Assembly: GCF_020525925.1 (NCBI RefSeq)
Contig: NZ_CP084876.1
Location: 2,480,001-2,544,000, forward strand
DNA: 64,000 bases
Direction: 5' to 3'
Origin: Klebsiella quasipneumoniae subsp. quasipneumoniae
Lineage (GTDB): Bacteria > Pseudomonadota > Gammaproteobacteria > Enterobacterales > Enterobacteriaceae
Shown here: positions 9,179 through 17,165 of the stretch, in pieces
How the letters are laid out: each line of letters begins with the position of its first letter
How positions within the stretch are numbered: the stretch's first letter is position 1
The notes under the pieces: model-generated
Seen by the model: only the letters and a program-made list of their open reading frames with translations
What the model was told of the DNA's origin: nothing
Databases searched by the model: none
Position numbers and translations under genes: made by a program

Positions 9179-10114
9179 TCAATGCAGCTCAACCGCATAA
9201 TTTGTTAAAGGTGTAACTTTTTTCACCAACTTATTGTTATATAAAAACTGTTCGTAAGTGTCGTAGCGCGCTTTATCCAGCGCCGCCGGATCGGCGGCGA
9301 ACAGCGGCACGGTTTGCAGCCAGGCCTGATGGTTAAGCTCGGTCTTCAGCTCCGGATGCGCGGCGGCGAACACCTCCCAGCTCTCCTGCGGATGCGCGCG
9401 CAGGTAGCTGACCCCGGCCTGCAAGGCGGTGAGGAATTTACGGATTTTCGCCTCATGAATCGCGTCGCGGTGGGCGACAATCACCAGCTCGTCATAGGCC
9501 GGTACGCCATAATCCTCAACGTTCATCACCACCGGGGCTTTGCCCTGCAGCTTCAGCTCCTGCGCTTCTATATTACGATAGCCGCCGATGACCGCGTCCA
9601 CCTGGCCCGCCAGCAGAGCGCTGGTCAGCTGAAAATTGACGTTGACCAGCTTGATACTGGCTGGATCGATCCCCGCATGCTGCGCCATGGTCGACAGGGT
9701 GGCCTGCTCAATGCCGCTGACCGAGTAACCCACCTTCTTGCCTTGCAGATCCGCCGGGGTTTTGATCTGCTTATCCAGGGCGATCACCGTGTTCAGCGGC
9801 GAGCCGATCAGGGTGCCCACGCGCACCAGCGGTAACCCTTCGTCAGCGAAGAAGTGCACCTGCGGCTGGTAGGTGATGGCCAGGTCCGCCTGACGGGCGG
9901 CCACCATGCGGGGCGGCAGCGCCGGATCCGACGGGGGGACAATCTTGACGTCCAGACCCTGGGCCTTAAAGGCGCCGATCTGCTCGGCCACCATAATCGG
10001 CGCATGGTCGGGGTTAATATACCAGTCCAGCACCAGGGTGAGCGGTTCATTGGCCAGCGCGTGACCGCTGAGCAGCGCCGTCAGGGTTGCTCCGGCGAAA
10101 AGCGACGTTTTCAT
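9179..10114 (-). CDS. ThiY-like substrate-binding protein of ABC importer
   Basis: A periplasmic solute-binding protein of the NMT1/THI5-like group (311 aa), with a signal peptide ending near GHALA-NEP. The mature protein opens with LTLVLDWYINPDHAPIMVAEQIGAF, the hallmark of binding proteins for the thiamin pyrimidine HMP or its formylated precursor. The gene is last in an operon controlled by a TPP riboswitch with TenA, an ATPase and a permease, which fixes its role as thiamin-precursor uptake. The exact ligand (HMP or N-formyl-aminopyrimidine) cannot be read from the sequence. TenA as partner favours the aminopyrimidine. The start ATG is preceded by AAGGAAAACAG. Confidence 0.88.
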   Translation of the reverse strand: MKTSLFAGATLTALLSGHALANEPLTLVLDWYINPDHAPIMVAEQIGAFKAQGLDVKIVPPSDPALPPRMVAARQADLAITYQPQVHFFADEGLPLVRVGTLIGSPLNTVIALDKQIKTPADLQGKKVGYSVSGIEQATLSTMAQHAGIDPASIKLVNVNFQLTSALLAGQVDAVIGGYRNIEAQELKLQGKAPVVMNVEDYGVPAYDELVIVAHRDAIHEAKIRKFLTALQAGVSYLRAHPQESWEVFAAAHPELKTELNHQAWLQTVPLFAADPAALDKARYDTYEQFLYNNKLVKKVTPLTNYAVELH

Positions 10115-10138
10115 CTGTTTTCCTTTATTACTTCATGA

Positions 10139-10879
10139 TTATTCCGGCGACCAGTCGATCAGCCGGTGCAGCAGGGTGTCTACCGCCAGCCACAGGAAGA
10201 GGGTCAGCAGTACTAAAATAAACAGCGCGGCGAAGCAGATATCGGTTTGCAGCCGCGCGTTGGCATTGAGCATGACGTAGCCCAGCCCCTCGGCGGAGCC
10301 GACCCATTCGCCGATAATGGCGCCGATGGGAGCCACCGCCGCCGCCATGCGCAGGCCCGAGCCCAGCGCCGGCAGGGCGGCCATCAGGCGGACATGCCGC
10401 AGCTGAGCGCCGAAGGAGGCGTTCATGCTGCGCGCCAGATCGAGATACTCGTGGTTGACCCGTCGCAAGCCGTCAAAGAAGGCGGACGTGACGGGAAAGA
10501 AAATCACCAGCACCGCCATCGCCACTTTGGCGCTCATGCCAAACCCCAGCCACAGCACCAGCAGCGGGGCGAGGGCAAAGACCGGGATCGCCTGGCTGGT
10601 GAGCACCAGCGGCATCAGCCAGCGCTGCAGGCGCGGGGAGAGGATCATGCCCAGCGCCAGCGTGACGCCGAGCGCCACCCCCAGCGCCAGGCCGCTGAGG
10701 ATCTCGCTGAGGGTAATCAGCGTGTGCCAGCCGAGATAGGCGCGATTGACCCACAGCGCCTCGGCGACCGCCGCCGGGGAGGGTAAAAGAAAGTGCGGAA
10801 TGCCGCTGCGGCTGGCCAGCCCCCAGAGAAGCATCAGTCCGCAGAACACCATGCCGCCGCGCCAGAGACGTCCAGTCAT
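10139..10879 (-). CDS. ThiX-like ABC transporter permease
   Basis: An inner-membrane permease of 246 residues and about six helices, of the SsuC/TauC/ThiX type. The cytoplasmic EAA loop that contacts the ATPase is visible around residues 145-170 (DLARSMNASFGAQLRHVRL, then ALPALGSGLRMAAAVAP). The ATG overlaps the stop of the ATPase gene by four bases (ATGA), and the binding-protein gene follows after 24 bases, so the transporter is one translational group. It forms the channel of the thiamin-precursor importer. Confidence 0.88.
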   Translation of the reverse strand: MTGRLWRGGMVFCGLMLLWGLASRSGIPHFLLPSPAAVAEALWVNRAYLGWHTLITLSEILSGLALGVALGVTLALGMILSPRLQRWLMPLVLTSQAIPVFALAPLLVLWLGFGMSAKVAMAVLVIFFPVTSAFFDGLRRVNHEYLDLARSMNASFGAQLRHVRLMAALPALGSGLRMAAAVAPIGAIIGEWVGSAEGLGYVMLNANARLQTDICFAALFILVLLTLFLWLAVDTLLHRLIDWSPE

Positions 10880-11604
10880 GAGTGGGCCCTCATCAGCTGC
10901 TGCAGCAGCGCCGCCTGGGCGTTCAACAGCTCGGGCGCATCCGGCGCGCGCGGAGGCGCGCCGGTGAGGTGATGGCTGTCGTCGATCTCCCCGTCGGCGG
11001 CCGAGAGGACCAGCAGACGGTGGCTCAGCCGGCAGGCTTCCAGCGGATCGTGGGTGATCAGCACCACCGTGCGCCCCGCCAGCAGAGTGGCCGCGAGGGT
11101 CTGAATGCGGGTGCGGGTGAGGGTGTCCAGCGCCGAGAAGGGTTCATCCATCAGCACGATGGGCCGGTCCTCATACAGGGTGCGGGCCAGCGCGGCGCGC
11201 TGACGCATCCCGCCGGAGAGCGTCGCCGGCCGGGCGTCGGCGCAGGAGGCGAGCTCCACCTGTTCAAGCAGGGTGGCGACCCGGGCGTGATCCACTTTCT
11301 CACCGCGCAGCCGTGCGCCGAGGGCGACGTTCTCCCTGACGCTCAGCCAGGGGTAAAGCAGGTCTTTCTGCCCCATCCACGCCAGGCGGCCGGGTATCGG
11401 CTTTCCGTCGCTGGCGACCACTTCCCCGCGGGTGGCGGGGGCCAGGCCGGCCATGACCCGCAGCAGGCTGGTTTTACCGGCCCCGCTGGCGCCGAGCAGC
11501 GACACCCACTGACCGCCGGGGACCGTCAGCGACAGGTTGTCGAACAGGCGGCGGTCGCCGAAATGGAGGCTCAGCTTGCGAACCTCGATACCTGGCGCCG
11601 TCAC
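10876..11604 (-). CDS. ThiZ-like ABC transporter ATP-binding protein
   Basis: The ATPase subunit of the thiamin-precursor importer, 242 aa from a GTG at 11604. It has Walker A (LLGASGAGKTSLLRV, about residues 36-50), signature TLSGGMRQRAALART (about 130), Walker B with catalytic Glu (VLMDEPFSALD, about 155) and the switch His (LITHDPLEA). The GTG overlaps the tenA stop (GTGA), so translation is coupled. A much longer open frame reaching 11724 lies wholly inside tenA and is not used. Its closest functional class is the nitrate/sulfonate/taurine/HMP group of importers. Confidence 0.9.
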   Translation of the reverse strand: MTAPGIEVRKLSLHFGDRRLFDNLSLTVPGGQWVSLLGASGAGKTSLLRVMAGLAPATRGEVVASDGKPIPGRLAWMGQKDLLYPWLSVRENVALGARLRGEKVDHARVATLLEQVELASCADARPATLSGGMRQRAALARTLYEDRPIVLMDEPFSALDTLTRTRIQTLAATLLAGRTVVLITHDPLEACRLSHRLLVLSAADGEIDDSHHLTGAPPRAPDAPELLNAQAALLQQLMRAHS

Positions 11605-12296
11605 GCCCGGGACTCCGCCGCGGCGTTGAGCCCCATCTGCCAGAACTGCGCCTCCAGGCGGGTGGCGGTGGTGAAGATGTCGCTCAGCCCGGCGAGGCGG
11701 GCCTCGCTTCCGCGCTGTTGCCACACGGTCTCCAGCAGCGCCAGCGCGGCGCTGACGCCCTGCAGATAGCCTTCATCGCCATAGTTACGGATCCACGAGG
11801 CGTAAGGATTATCCTCCAGTCGGGTGGCGGGGTGATGCAGCAGGCCCAGACCGATTTCGGCGTAACCCGCCACGCAGGGCATCAGGGCGACCAGCAGATC
11901 CAGCGCGTCGCCTGAATGACCGATATCCAGCACGTAGCGGGTATAATTGATGGTTTCTGGCGCTTCGGGCTGGGCGGCCATCTCCGGTTCGCTAATGCCC
12001 CATTGGGCGCAGTAGCCGACATGCAGCGGCACTTCGTTAAGGATGGCGTTCATGGAGGCGGCCGCGGCGCGCATCTCCGGCAGCGTGCGCAGTTTACTCA
12101 CCAGCAGCGCGTAGCTGCGGGCGAAATGGATCAGAAACAGATAATCCTGGGTCAGATAGCGACGGAACGCGCTTTTCGCCAGGGTGCCTTCGGCAAGCTG
12201 CTGAACGAAAGGGTGCGCCACATAGTGCTGCCAGTCAGCGGCGGCCAGCTGGCGTAAACGGCCATAAAGACCTTGGCTAAACGCGGGAACAATCAC
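11601..12296 (-). CDS. tenA: TenA aminopyrimidine aminohydrolase (thiaminase II)
   Basis: A 231-residue cytoplasmic enzyme of the TenA fold. It hydrolyses 4-amino-5-aminomethyl-2-methylpyrimidine to HMP in thiamin salvage. Seen: FSQGLYGRLRQLAA at the N-terminus, the LTQDYLFL segment typical of the first active-site helices, and MPCVAGYAEIGLGL, which holds the nucleophilic Cys and the YxEIG pattern. The C-terminal Glu lies in TRLEAQFWQMGL. I start at GTG 12296 because GGAGG lies just upstream, and the frame extending to 12368 runs back into the leader. It is the first gene behind the TPP riboswitch and couples to the ABC ATPase gene. Uptake and hydrolysis of degraded thiamin therefore share one control. 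Confidence 0.93.
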   Translation of the reverse strand: MIVPAFSQGLYGRLRQLAAADWQHYVAHPFVQQLAEGTLAKSAFRRYLTQDYLFLIHFARSYALLVSKLRTLPEMRAAAASMNAILNEVPLHVGYCAQWGISEPEMAAQPEAPETINYTRYVLDIGHSGDALDLLVALMPCVAGYAEIGLGLLHHPATRLEDNPYASWIRNYGDEGYLQGVSAALALLETVWQQRGSEARLAGLSDIFTTATRLEAQFWQMGLNAAAESRA

Positions 12297-12373
12297 AGGA
12301 CCTCCATTTATGCAGGGGAGATCCGGGCGTGCAGGGGTGTGAACAGGCAATGGCGGTAATGCTGGCAAAATTG

Positions 12374-12467
12374 CCGACCCGTCCCTTCGCTGGCATGACC
12401 CAGATCAGGTTCAAAGGGTTCGGCTTGCGCCATCTCAGCCCTCACGGGACACCCCTCGGTAGCGCTA
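12374..12467 (-). promoter_or_regulatory. TPP riboswitch (THI element)
   Basis: On the minus strand the leader contains the conserved blocks of the thiamin pyrophosphate aptamer: GGGGTGTCCCGTGAGGGC, then CTGAGATGG, then ACCCTTTGAACCTGATC and GGGTCATGCCAGCGAAGGGA. The closing P1 helix pairs CCGTCCC-side and GGGA-side bases near the ends. About 78 bases separate it from the tenA start, room for an expression platform that hides the ribosome site. It should shut off tenA and the importer when TPP is plentiful. A TATAAC-like -10 lies just upstream. Confidence 0.95.
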
Positions 12468-12686
12468 TGTTATACGACATTCACCTTATGAATACAATCA
12501 TCGCGCCGACCGGCGGCGCGATGGCGTTTTTCTGTGACGGCCAGCTCTTTTTTGTACAAAAATACCCGAAAAACAAGCCGCTGCGCGTTGGTGAGGGTTC
12601 TCCGGTTACGTTATATTTTCATTATTCCGTTGTAATAATCCTGTTCGCCACGCGTGTCGTGCGCGCCCCAACGCCCTGGAGTGAGC

Positions 12687-13808
12687 ATGAAATTCCCGCT
12701 GTCCGCGCTGGCGCTTCTGTTCCTGTTGTGCCCGCCTGGCGATGCCGCCGATCTCTTCGATGCGGAAGATAGCATGCTCGACATGAGTCAATATCTGGCG
12801 GAAAACCGTTACGGTTTTCTGCCGGTGCCGCTGACGATAACCGAGCCGGCGATCGGCTATGGCGGCGGACTGTTTGGCCTGTTTTTACACGGTAAAGGCA
12901 GCCGGGAGGGCGGGCAGTTTATTCCTCCGCCGCTCACCGCTTTCGGCGGGGCCGCCACGCAGAATGGCACCTGGTTTATTGGCGGCGGCCATCGTCACAC
13001 CTGGCGGCATGATCGCATTCGTTACCTGGCGGTAGCCGGCTACGCTAACGTCAATCTGGATATCTATTCCGGCGACATCGGCGGCTTCAGCCATGCTAAA
13101 CCGGTGCAGACGCAGACCAAAGGGGTCGCCGCGCTGCAAAAGCTGCTGTTTCGCGTGGGCGATACGCCGGTGTTCCTCGGGGCCTCCCAGGTGTATGCCC
13201 GGGCGGATGTCGCTTTCGATAATCCGCGGGTCAACCGGGTCTGGCAGCAGGTGCTCGGGCAAAACAGCACCTCTTCGGCGCTGGGGGTGGTGGCGGAATA
13301 TGACACTACCGATAATATTTTCTATCCTCAGAATGGGTTAGCGCTGAAGGGAGAATATCGGTTTTTCCGTTCGCTGCTCGGGGGCGATTATCACTACAAC
13401 ACGTTTACTCTGGACGGGAAGGTGTTTATTCCGCTCAGCCAGACGCTGACCCTGGCGGTCGCGGGCAATTATCAGTCCTTAACCCACCATGATAAGCACC
13501 TGATGCCGATGGCGCGTCCTTACATCGCGCTGCGCGGGATTTCGCGCTACCGCTATCAGGGCGACTACGTGGCCACGGCGCAAACCCAGCTGGCCTGGGC
13601 CGTCACTCCGCGCTGGATCCTGCAGGGATTCGTTGGCGCCGGGAGCGCCGCTGACGCGGCGGAGACGCTATGGGAACAGTCAGAGGTGGCATGGGGAGCC
13701 GGTTTTCGTTACCTGATCGCGCGACAGTACGGTTTGCGTACCGGGATTGACGTGGCGTTCAGCGAGCATGAGCAGGCGGTCTATTTCAATGTCGGTTCGG
13801 GTTTATAA
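12687..13808 (+). CDS. BamA/TamA-like outer-membrane barrel, no POTRA
   Basis: A 373-residue exported protein with a cleavable signal peptide (MKFPLSALALLFLLC...GDA-ADL). The rest looks like the 16-strand surface-antigen (D15) barrel of BamA/TamA. It has alternating aromatic strands, the early TEPAIGYGGGLFGLFL strand, GVVAEYDTTDNIFYPQNG, which matches the family stretch near the middle of the barrel, and ALRGISRYRYQGDYVATAQ in place of the family's RGF-type loop. Only about 45 residues precede the first strands, so POTRA domains are absent. I use the ATG at 12687, which follows CTGGAGTGAGC. It leads a compact set with the next two exported proteins (gap of six bases to the second). Such POTRA-less members are poorly characterised and may be pores, secretion channels or lipid-related proteins. 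Confidence 0.75.
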   Translation: MKFPLSALALLFLLCPPGDAADLFDAEDSMLDMSQYLAENRYGFLPVPLTITEPAIGYGGGLFGLFLHGKGSREGGQFIPPPLTAFGGAATQNGTWFIGGGHRHTWRHDRIRYLAVAGYANVNLDIYSGDIGGFSHAKPVQTQTKGVAALQKLLFRVGDTPVFLGASQVYARADVAFDNPRVNRVWQQVLGQNSTSSALGVVAEYDTTDNIFYPQNGLALKGEYRFFRSLLGGDYHYNTFTLDGKVFIPLSQTLTLAVAGNYQSLTHHDKHLMPMARPYIALRGISRYRYQGDYVATAQTQLAWAVTPRWILQGFVGAGSAADAAETLWEQSEVAWGAGFRYLIARQYGLRTGIDVAFSEHEQAVYFNVGSGL

Positions 13809-13814
13809 CTACAC

Positions 13815-14771
13815 ATGAGAACAAAAATGAGAACATCCGGCGCGGTGTTAACGCTACTGTTAGCAGCCTGGGGCACGTCGGCTGCGGAGCCGGACGAGAG
13901 CGACAGCTATTTTCCGATCTGGGGCGATGAGGCTCGCGCCAGAGGATATTCCATTCCGTTACCCTACGGCGTCAACCTGAGCTATATGAATATCCGCCAG
14001 GATATCATGGTCGACAGTATTACCTTTTCCGGGCTTAAGCTCGGCAATCATCCCATTCCCAGCGATATGTTCGCCATCGATGCCGGACACACCCGCGAGA
14101 AAAGCAAAACCGAAAACCTGCGCCTGGATATGTGGGTCTTTCCGTTCCTCAACGTATACGGACTGGTGGGGCATACCCGCGGGTCGTCCGTCTCCCAGGT
14201 ATCAGTGGATTCAGACCCGTCGCAGTTTCGCGGCCTGGATCGGGCCATCGCCGGCGCGGTTCACCAGCTTTATCAGAGCGGGAAGTTGCAGGATATTGAT
14301 TTTACCCTTGATTTTAAAGGCACCACCTGGGGGGCCGGCTTTACGCTCGCCGGCGGCTACGGCAACTGGTTTGGGTTAGTGGATACTAACTATACCCGCA
14401 CCGACTTCGATATCCTCGACGGCAGCATTTCGGCGGTCACCGTTTCGCCGCGCGTCGGCTATCGGTTCAGTTTTCAGGGGATCGACGGACCGTCCCATCT
14501 CAGCCTGTGGGTCGGCAGCATGTATCAGGACGTGCAGCAGGAGTTTAAGGGCGATCTCGCCGACCTGCACATGCCGCCAGAGCTACAGCCCCTTATTGCC
14601 GCAGTCAATAAAGACGGCGAGGGCAAATTCGACGTTAAGCAGAAGCTGACCTCGCCGTGGAATATGCTGATTGGCGCCCAGTATGAGGTCACCAAAAACT
14701 TTAACGTGCTGACTGAATTCGGTTTTAACGACCGCAACAGCTTCTTTGTCTCCGGTGAATACCGTTTTTAA
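13815..14771 (+). CDS. predicted outer-membrane beta-barrel protein, unknown family
   Basis: This 318-residue protein has a signal peptide (hydrophobic SGAVLTLLLAAWGTSA-AEP) and many short amphipathic strands rich in Tyr, Trp and Gly. It ends in SGEYRF, and the terminal Phe is typical of proteins inserted by the Bam machine. The middle part (FKGTTWGAGFTLAGGYGNWFGLVDTNYT) alternates like transmembrane strands. I do not recognise a named family with certainty. Translation may start at 13815 or at the ATG 12 bases later; neither has a strong ribosome site, so coupling to the barrel gene six bases upstream is likely. Its place between a BamA/TamA-like barrel and a DUF4056 protein suggests a shared envelope task, which is inference. 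Confidence 0.7.
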   Translation: MRTKMRTSGAVLTLLLAAWGTSAAEPDESDSYFPIWGDEARARGYSIPLPYGVNLSYMNIRQDIMVDSITFSGLKLGNHPIPSDMFAIDAGHTREKSKTENLRLDMWVFPFLNVYGLVGHTRGSSVSQVSVDSDPSQFRGLDRAIAGAVHQLYQSGKLQDIDFTLDFKGTTWGAGFTLAGGYGNWFGLVDTNYTRTDFDILDGSISAVTVSPRVGYRFSFQGIDGPSHLSLWVGSMYQDVQQEFKGDLADLHMPPELQPLIAAVNKDGEGKFDVKQKLTSPWNMLIGAQYEVTKNFNVLTEFGFNDRNSFFVSGEYRF

Positions 14772-14836
14772 CTAAAACTGCAGGCGCCGTCTGCCGGTAA
14801 GATGCGCGCTCTTTTGTTGCTGTGGAGAGGCTGTTG

Positions 14837-15943
14837 ATGCGTAAAGCCTTATGGCTGTTATTCGCGCTGGCGCTGCCGGCGCTGGCGCAGGACCCGGTGT
14901 TGCCCGCCGTGACGGCGATCCATCCTGCGCCCACCCTGGGCGAGCTGTCGCCGCCGGAATCGCTGCGGCCATGCTGCGCCTTTGGCTACGACCTGCACGT
15001 GCGGGCGGTGGGCATTCCGATCCCGGTGTATCAGATTGGTAACGTGCTGACCCTGGATACCCTGGGCAAGCACCATTACAACGACAGCGCGCTCGGCGCG
15101 GTGAAAAATCTGCTGGGGCTGAGCGAGGAGCAGAACGGGCTTATCTATACCCGTCGCGGCGGGTTTATCGATATTGCCCATGTGCGCGACACGGCGGATT
15201 ACACCTTTTATCTGTTCAATCGCATTTCGCCGACGCTGGGCCAGGCGGGGCGCATATTCTACAGCGAAGAACTTGGCGTGCGCCGCGTTCAGCTCAATGC
15301 CTTTACGCCGCCGGCGGGGGTCAGGCAGCGCTATCAGCTGGCGGCCTGGCTCGCCGGGCATCTGGCCTTCGAAATCGCCCAGTGGCATGAGATCGCCCAG
15401 TGGTATGGCTTCCAGTCAGTGCCCGGGTTTTCAGAGGAGATCTCCGCGTTTTCGCCGGAGGATCTCTACTCCAACTTACTGGGCGCCAGACTGGCGATTA
15501 ACGTCATCCTTAGCGGCCACGGCGGGTCAGTGGAAGCGTATAACCGGGCCATGGAGGCGGCGCTGAAAAAGGCGCTGACCCGGCTGATGGTGGCCACTCG
15601 AGGGGAGACGGAAGCGATGTTCCAGCGGATCGATGGCGACTGGTGGAACAGTCGCCGCCGGGTGCCGGATAAGTTTCTGGTGCTGAAGCGTAATTACGAT
15701 CTGCAGGAAAACCGGCTGCCGACGCCGGTCCCTTTCGAAACCCTGCCGCCATATCGCCTGACCATGCCGGCGCAGGTGGGGGGATTCCGCCTGCGCGACC
15801 TCGGCGAGCTGCAGATCTATCCGGGGCACGATATGCAGGCGCTGCCGGTTCCTGAGCAATACTATGGCGCTGCCGCGTTTCAGGGGCTGGCCGATCGCGC
15901 CCGCGAGGCCGATAAAACCCAGCTGGCGCGCATTGAGAAGTAG
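14837..15943 (+). CDS. DUF4056 family exported protein
   Basis: A 368-residue protein with a short signal peptide (MRKALWLLFALALPALA-QDP), so it is periplasmic or envelope-bound. It has the features I associate with DUF4056: RPCCAFGYDLHVR near the N-terminus, KNLLGLSEEQNGLIYTRRGGFIDIAHVRD, and a central LAGHLAFEIAQWHEIAQWYG. The His/Glu-rich HLAFE...WHE pair and the HVRD site look like possible metal or catalytic residues, but no activity is established. The start ATG follows TGGAGAGGCTGTTG. It lies 65 bases behind the second barrel gene on the same strand, forming a three-gene envelope cluster, and a strong hairpin ends the cluster at 15951. Confidence 0.78.
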   Translation: MRKALWLLFALALPALAQDPVLPAVTAIHPAPTLGELSPPESLRPCCAFGYDLHVRAVGIPIPVYQIGNVLTLDTLGKHHYNDSALGAVKNLLGLSEEQNGLIYTRRGGFIDIAHVRDTADYTFYLFNRISPTLGQAGRIFYSEELGVRRVQLNAFTPPAGVRQRYQLAAWLAGHLAFEIAQWHEIAQWYGFQSVPGFSEEISAFSPEDLYSNLLGARLAINVILSGHGGSVEAYNRAMEAALKKALTRLMVATRGETEAMFQRIDGDWWNSRRRVPDKFLVLKRNYDLQENRLPTPVPFETLPPYRLTMPAQVGGFRLRDLGELQIYPGHDMQALPVPEQYYGAAAFQGLADRAREADKTQLARIEK

Positions 15944-15950
15944 CGAGAAA

Positions 15951-15973
15951 GGCTCAGGGCGAGGCCCTGAGCC
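15951..15973. terminator. bidirectional hairpin between convergent genes
   Basis: GGCTCAGGGC, loop GAG, GCCCTGAGCC: a perfect ten-base stem between the DUF4056 gene and the end of the convergent dehydrogenase gene. Neither strand has a U tract, so termination strength is uncertain. Confidence 0.6.
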
Positions 15974-15979
15974 GGCGAA

Positions 15980-17152
15980 TTAGCGGAAGTTGACCCAACA
16001 GGCGCCGTTGTCGGCAGAGCGTACGCAGTTTTCCACCCAGCGGACGCCGAACGCCCCGGCGCGAGCGTCCGGATACCAGAAGTCCGCCAACAGCGCCTCG
16101 TCACGCCGGTCAGCGGCGTCCATGGCGATGGCGAAGCGGCGATAGAGATTCGACCAGGCGTCGAACAGCCCCTCCGGGTGGCCACCGCCGATGCGATCGT
16201 CCTGGCGCGCCAGCGGATCAAGATAGCCCATGCCGCGCTCCAGAACGCGCGCCGGTTCGCCCTGCACCTCGTAGCGCAGCTGGTTGGGCTGTTCATCCCA
16301 CCATTCAAGACTGGCTTTTTCCCCCACGATGCGCACCTTTTGCCCGTGCATGGAGCCGCAGTTAACGGCGGAGCTCCACAGCGAGCCGACGGCGCCGTTG
16401 TCATACTCCATCAGCACATGCGCGTTATCTTCCAGCGGGGCGCGGCTTTTGACGAAGCTTTGTCTGGCGCACATCAGCCGGGCGATCTTCAACTGCGGGG
16501 CCATGGTTTCGACCAGAAACAGCGGGTGAGTGGCAAGATCCCCCAGCACATAGCTGGGGCCGACGAAGCGGGGATCGACCCGCCAGCGGGTACTGGCGTT
16601 TTCCTGCTCCACCGGCTGGGCGTGGAAGCCATGAGCAAACTGCATATTGACGATACGGATGTCGCCCAGCAGTCCTTCGGCGATCATCTGCCGGGCCTGC
16701 AGGATCATCTGATGACCGGCATAGCCGTAGGTCACGCCGATGATCTTACGCTGCCGCTGGCTGAGGGCCACCAGTTCGTCCGCCTCTTCGCTGCTGAAGC
16801 ACAGCGGCTTTTCACACACCACGTGCAGCCCGGCCTCCAGCGCCGCCCGACAGATGGCATAGTGGGTGTTATTCGGCGTGGCAATCGACACGGCCTGGAT
16901 ACCGTCCGGGCGGGCAGCCTCACCGCGAAACAGACTCTGGTAATCGGCGTAACAGCGTGCGGGATCCACCCCCAGCTGTTGGCCGAACTGGCGCCCGCGA
17001 TCGGCATCAATATCAAAGGCGCCGGCCAGCAGCGCAAAGGTGTTATCGCGCAGGGCGGCAGAGCGGTGAATATAGCCGATCTGGCTGCTGCCACCGCCGC
17101 CGACCATGCCCCAGCGCAGGGTGCGGTCGAGCGGTTTTAAACCGTTAATCAT
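15980..17152 (-). CDS. Gfo/Idh/MocA-family oxidoreductase
   Basis: A 390-residue NAD(P)-dependent dehydrogenase for a sugar, inositol or related polyol. The Rossmann region is at the N-terminus (RWGMVGGGGSSQIGYIHRSA, about residues 12-31), and the family EKP motif is present in HVVCEKPLCFSSEE. The C-terminal alpha/beta domain has the H-rich GGGHPEGLFDAWSNLYR segment. The ATG at 17152 follows CAGGAGACACCCC, and the longer frame to 17254 overlaps the next gene. It is second in a two-gene unit with a sugar isomerase/epimerase, and a LacI regulator gene lies just upstream. Such pairs interconvert and oxidise cyclitols or ketosugars. No transporter or kinase is nearby, so the substrate is unknown. 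Confidence 0.87.
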   Translation of the reverse strand: MINGLKPLDRTLRWGMVGGGGSSQIGYIHRSAALRDNTFALLAGAFDIDADRGRQFGQQLGVDPARCYADYQSLFRGEAARPDGIQAVSIATPNNTHYAICRAALEAGLHVVCEKPLCFSSEEADELVALSQRQRKIIGVTYGYAGHQMILQARQMIAEGLLGDIRIVNMQFAHGFHAQPVEQENASTRWRVDPRFVGPSYVLGDLATHPLFLVETMAPQLKIARLMCARQSFVKSRAPLEDNAHVLMEYDNGAVGSLWSSAVNCGSMHGQKVRIVGEKASLEWWDEQPNQLRYEVQGEPARVLERGMGYLDPLARQDDRIGGGHPEGLFDAWSNLYRRFAIAMDAADRRDEALLADFWYPDARAGAFGVRWVENCVRSADNGACWVNFR

Positions 17153-17165
17153 GGGGTGTCTCCTG

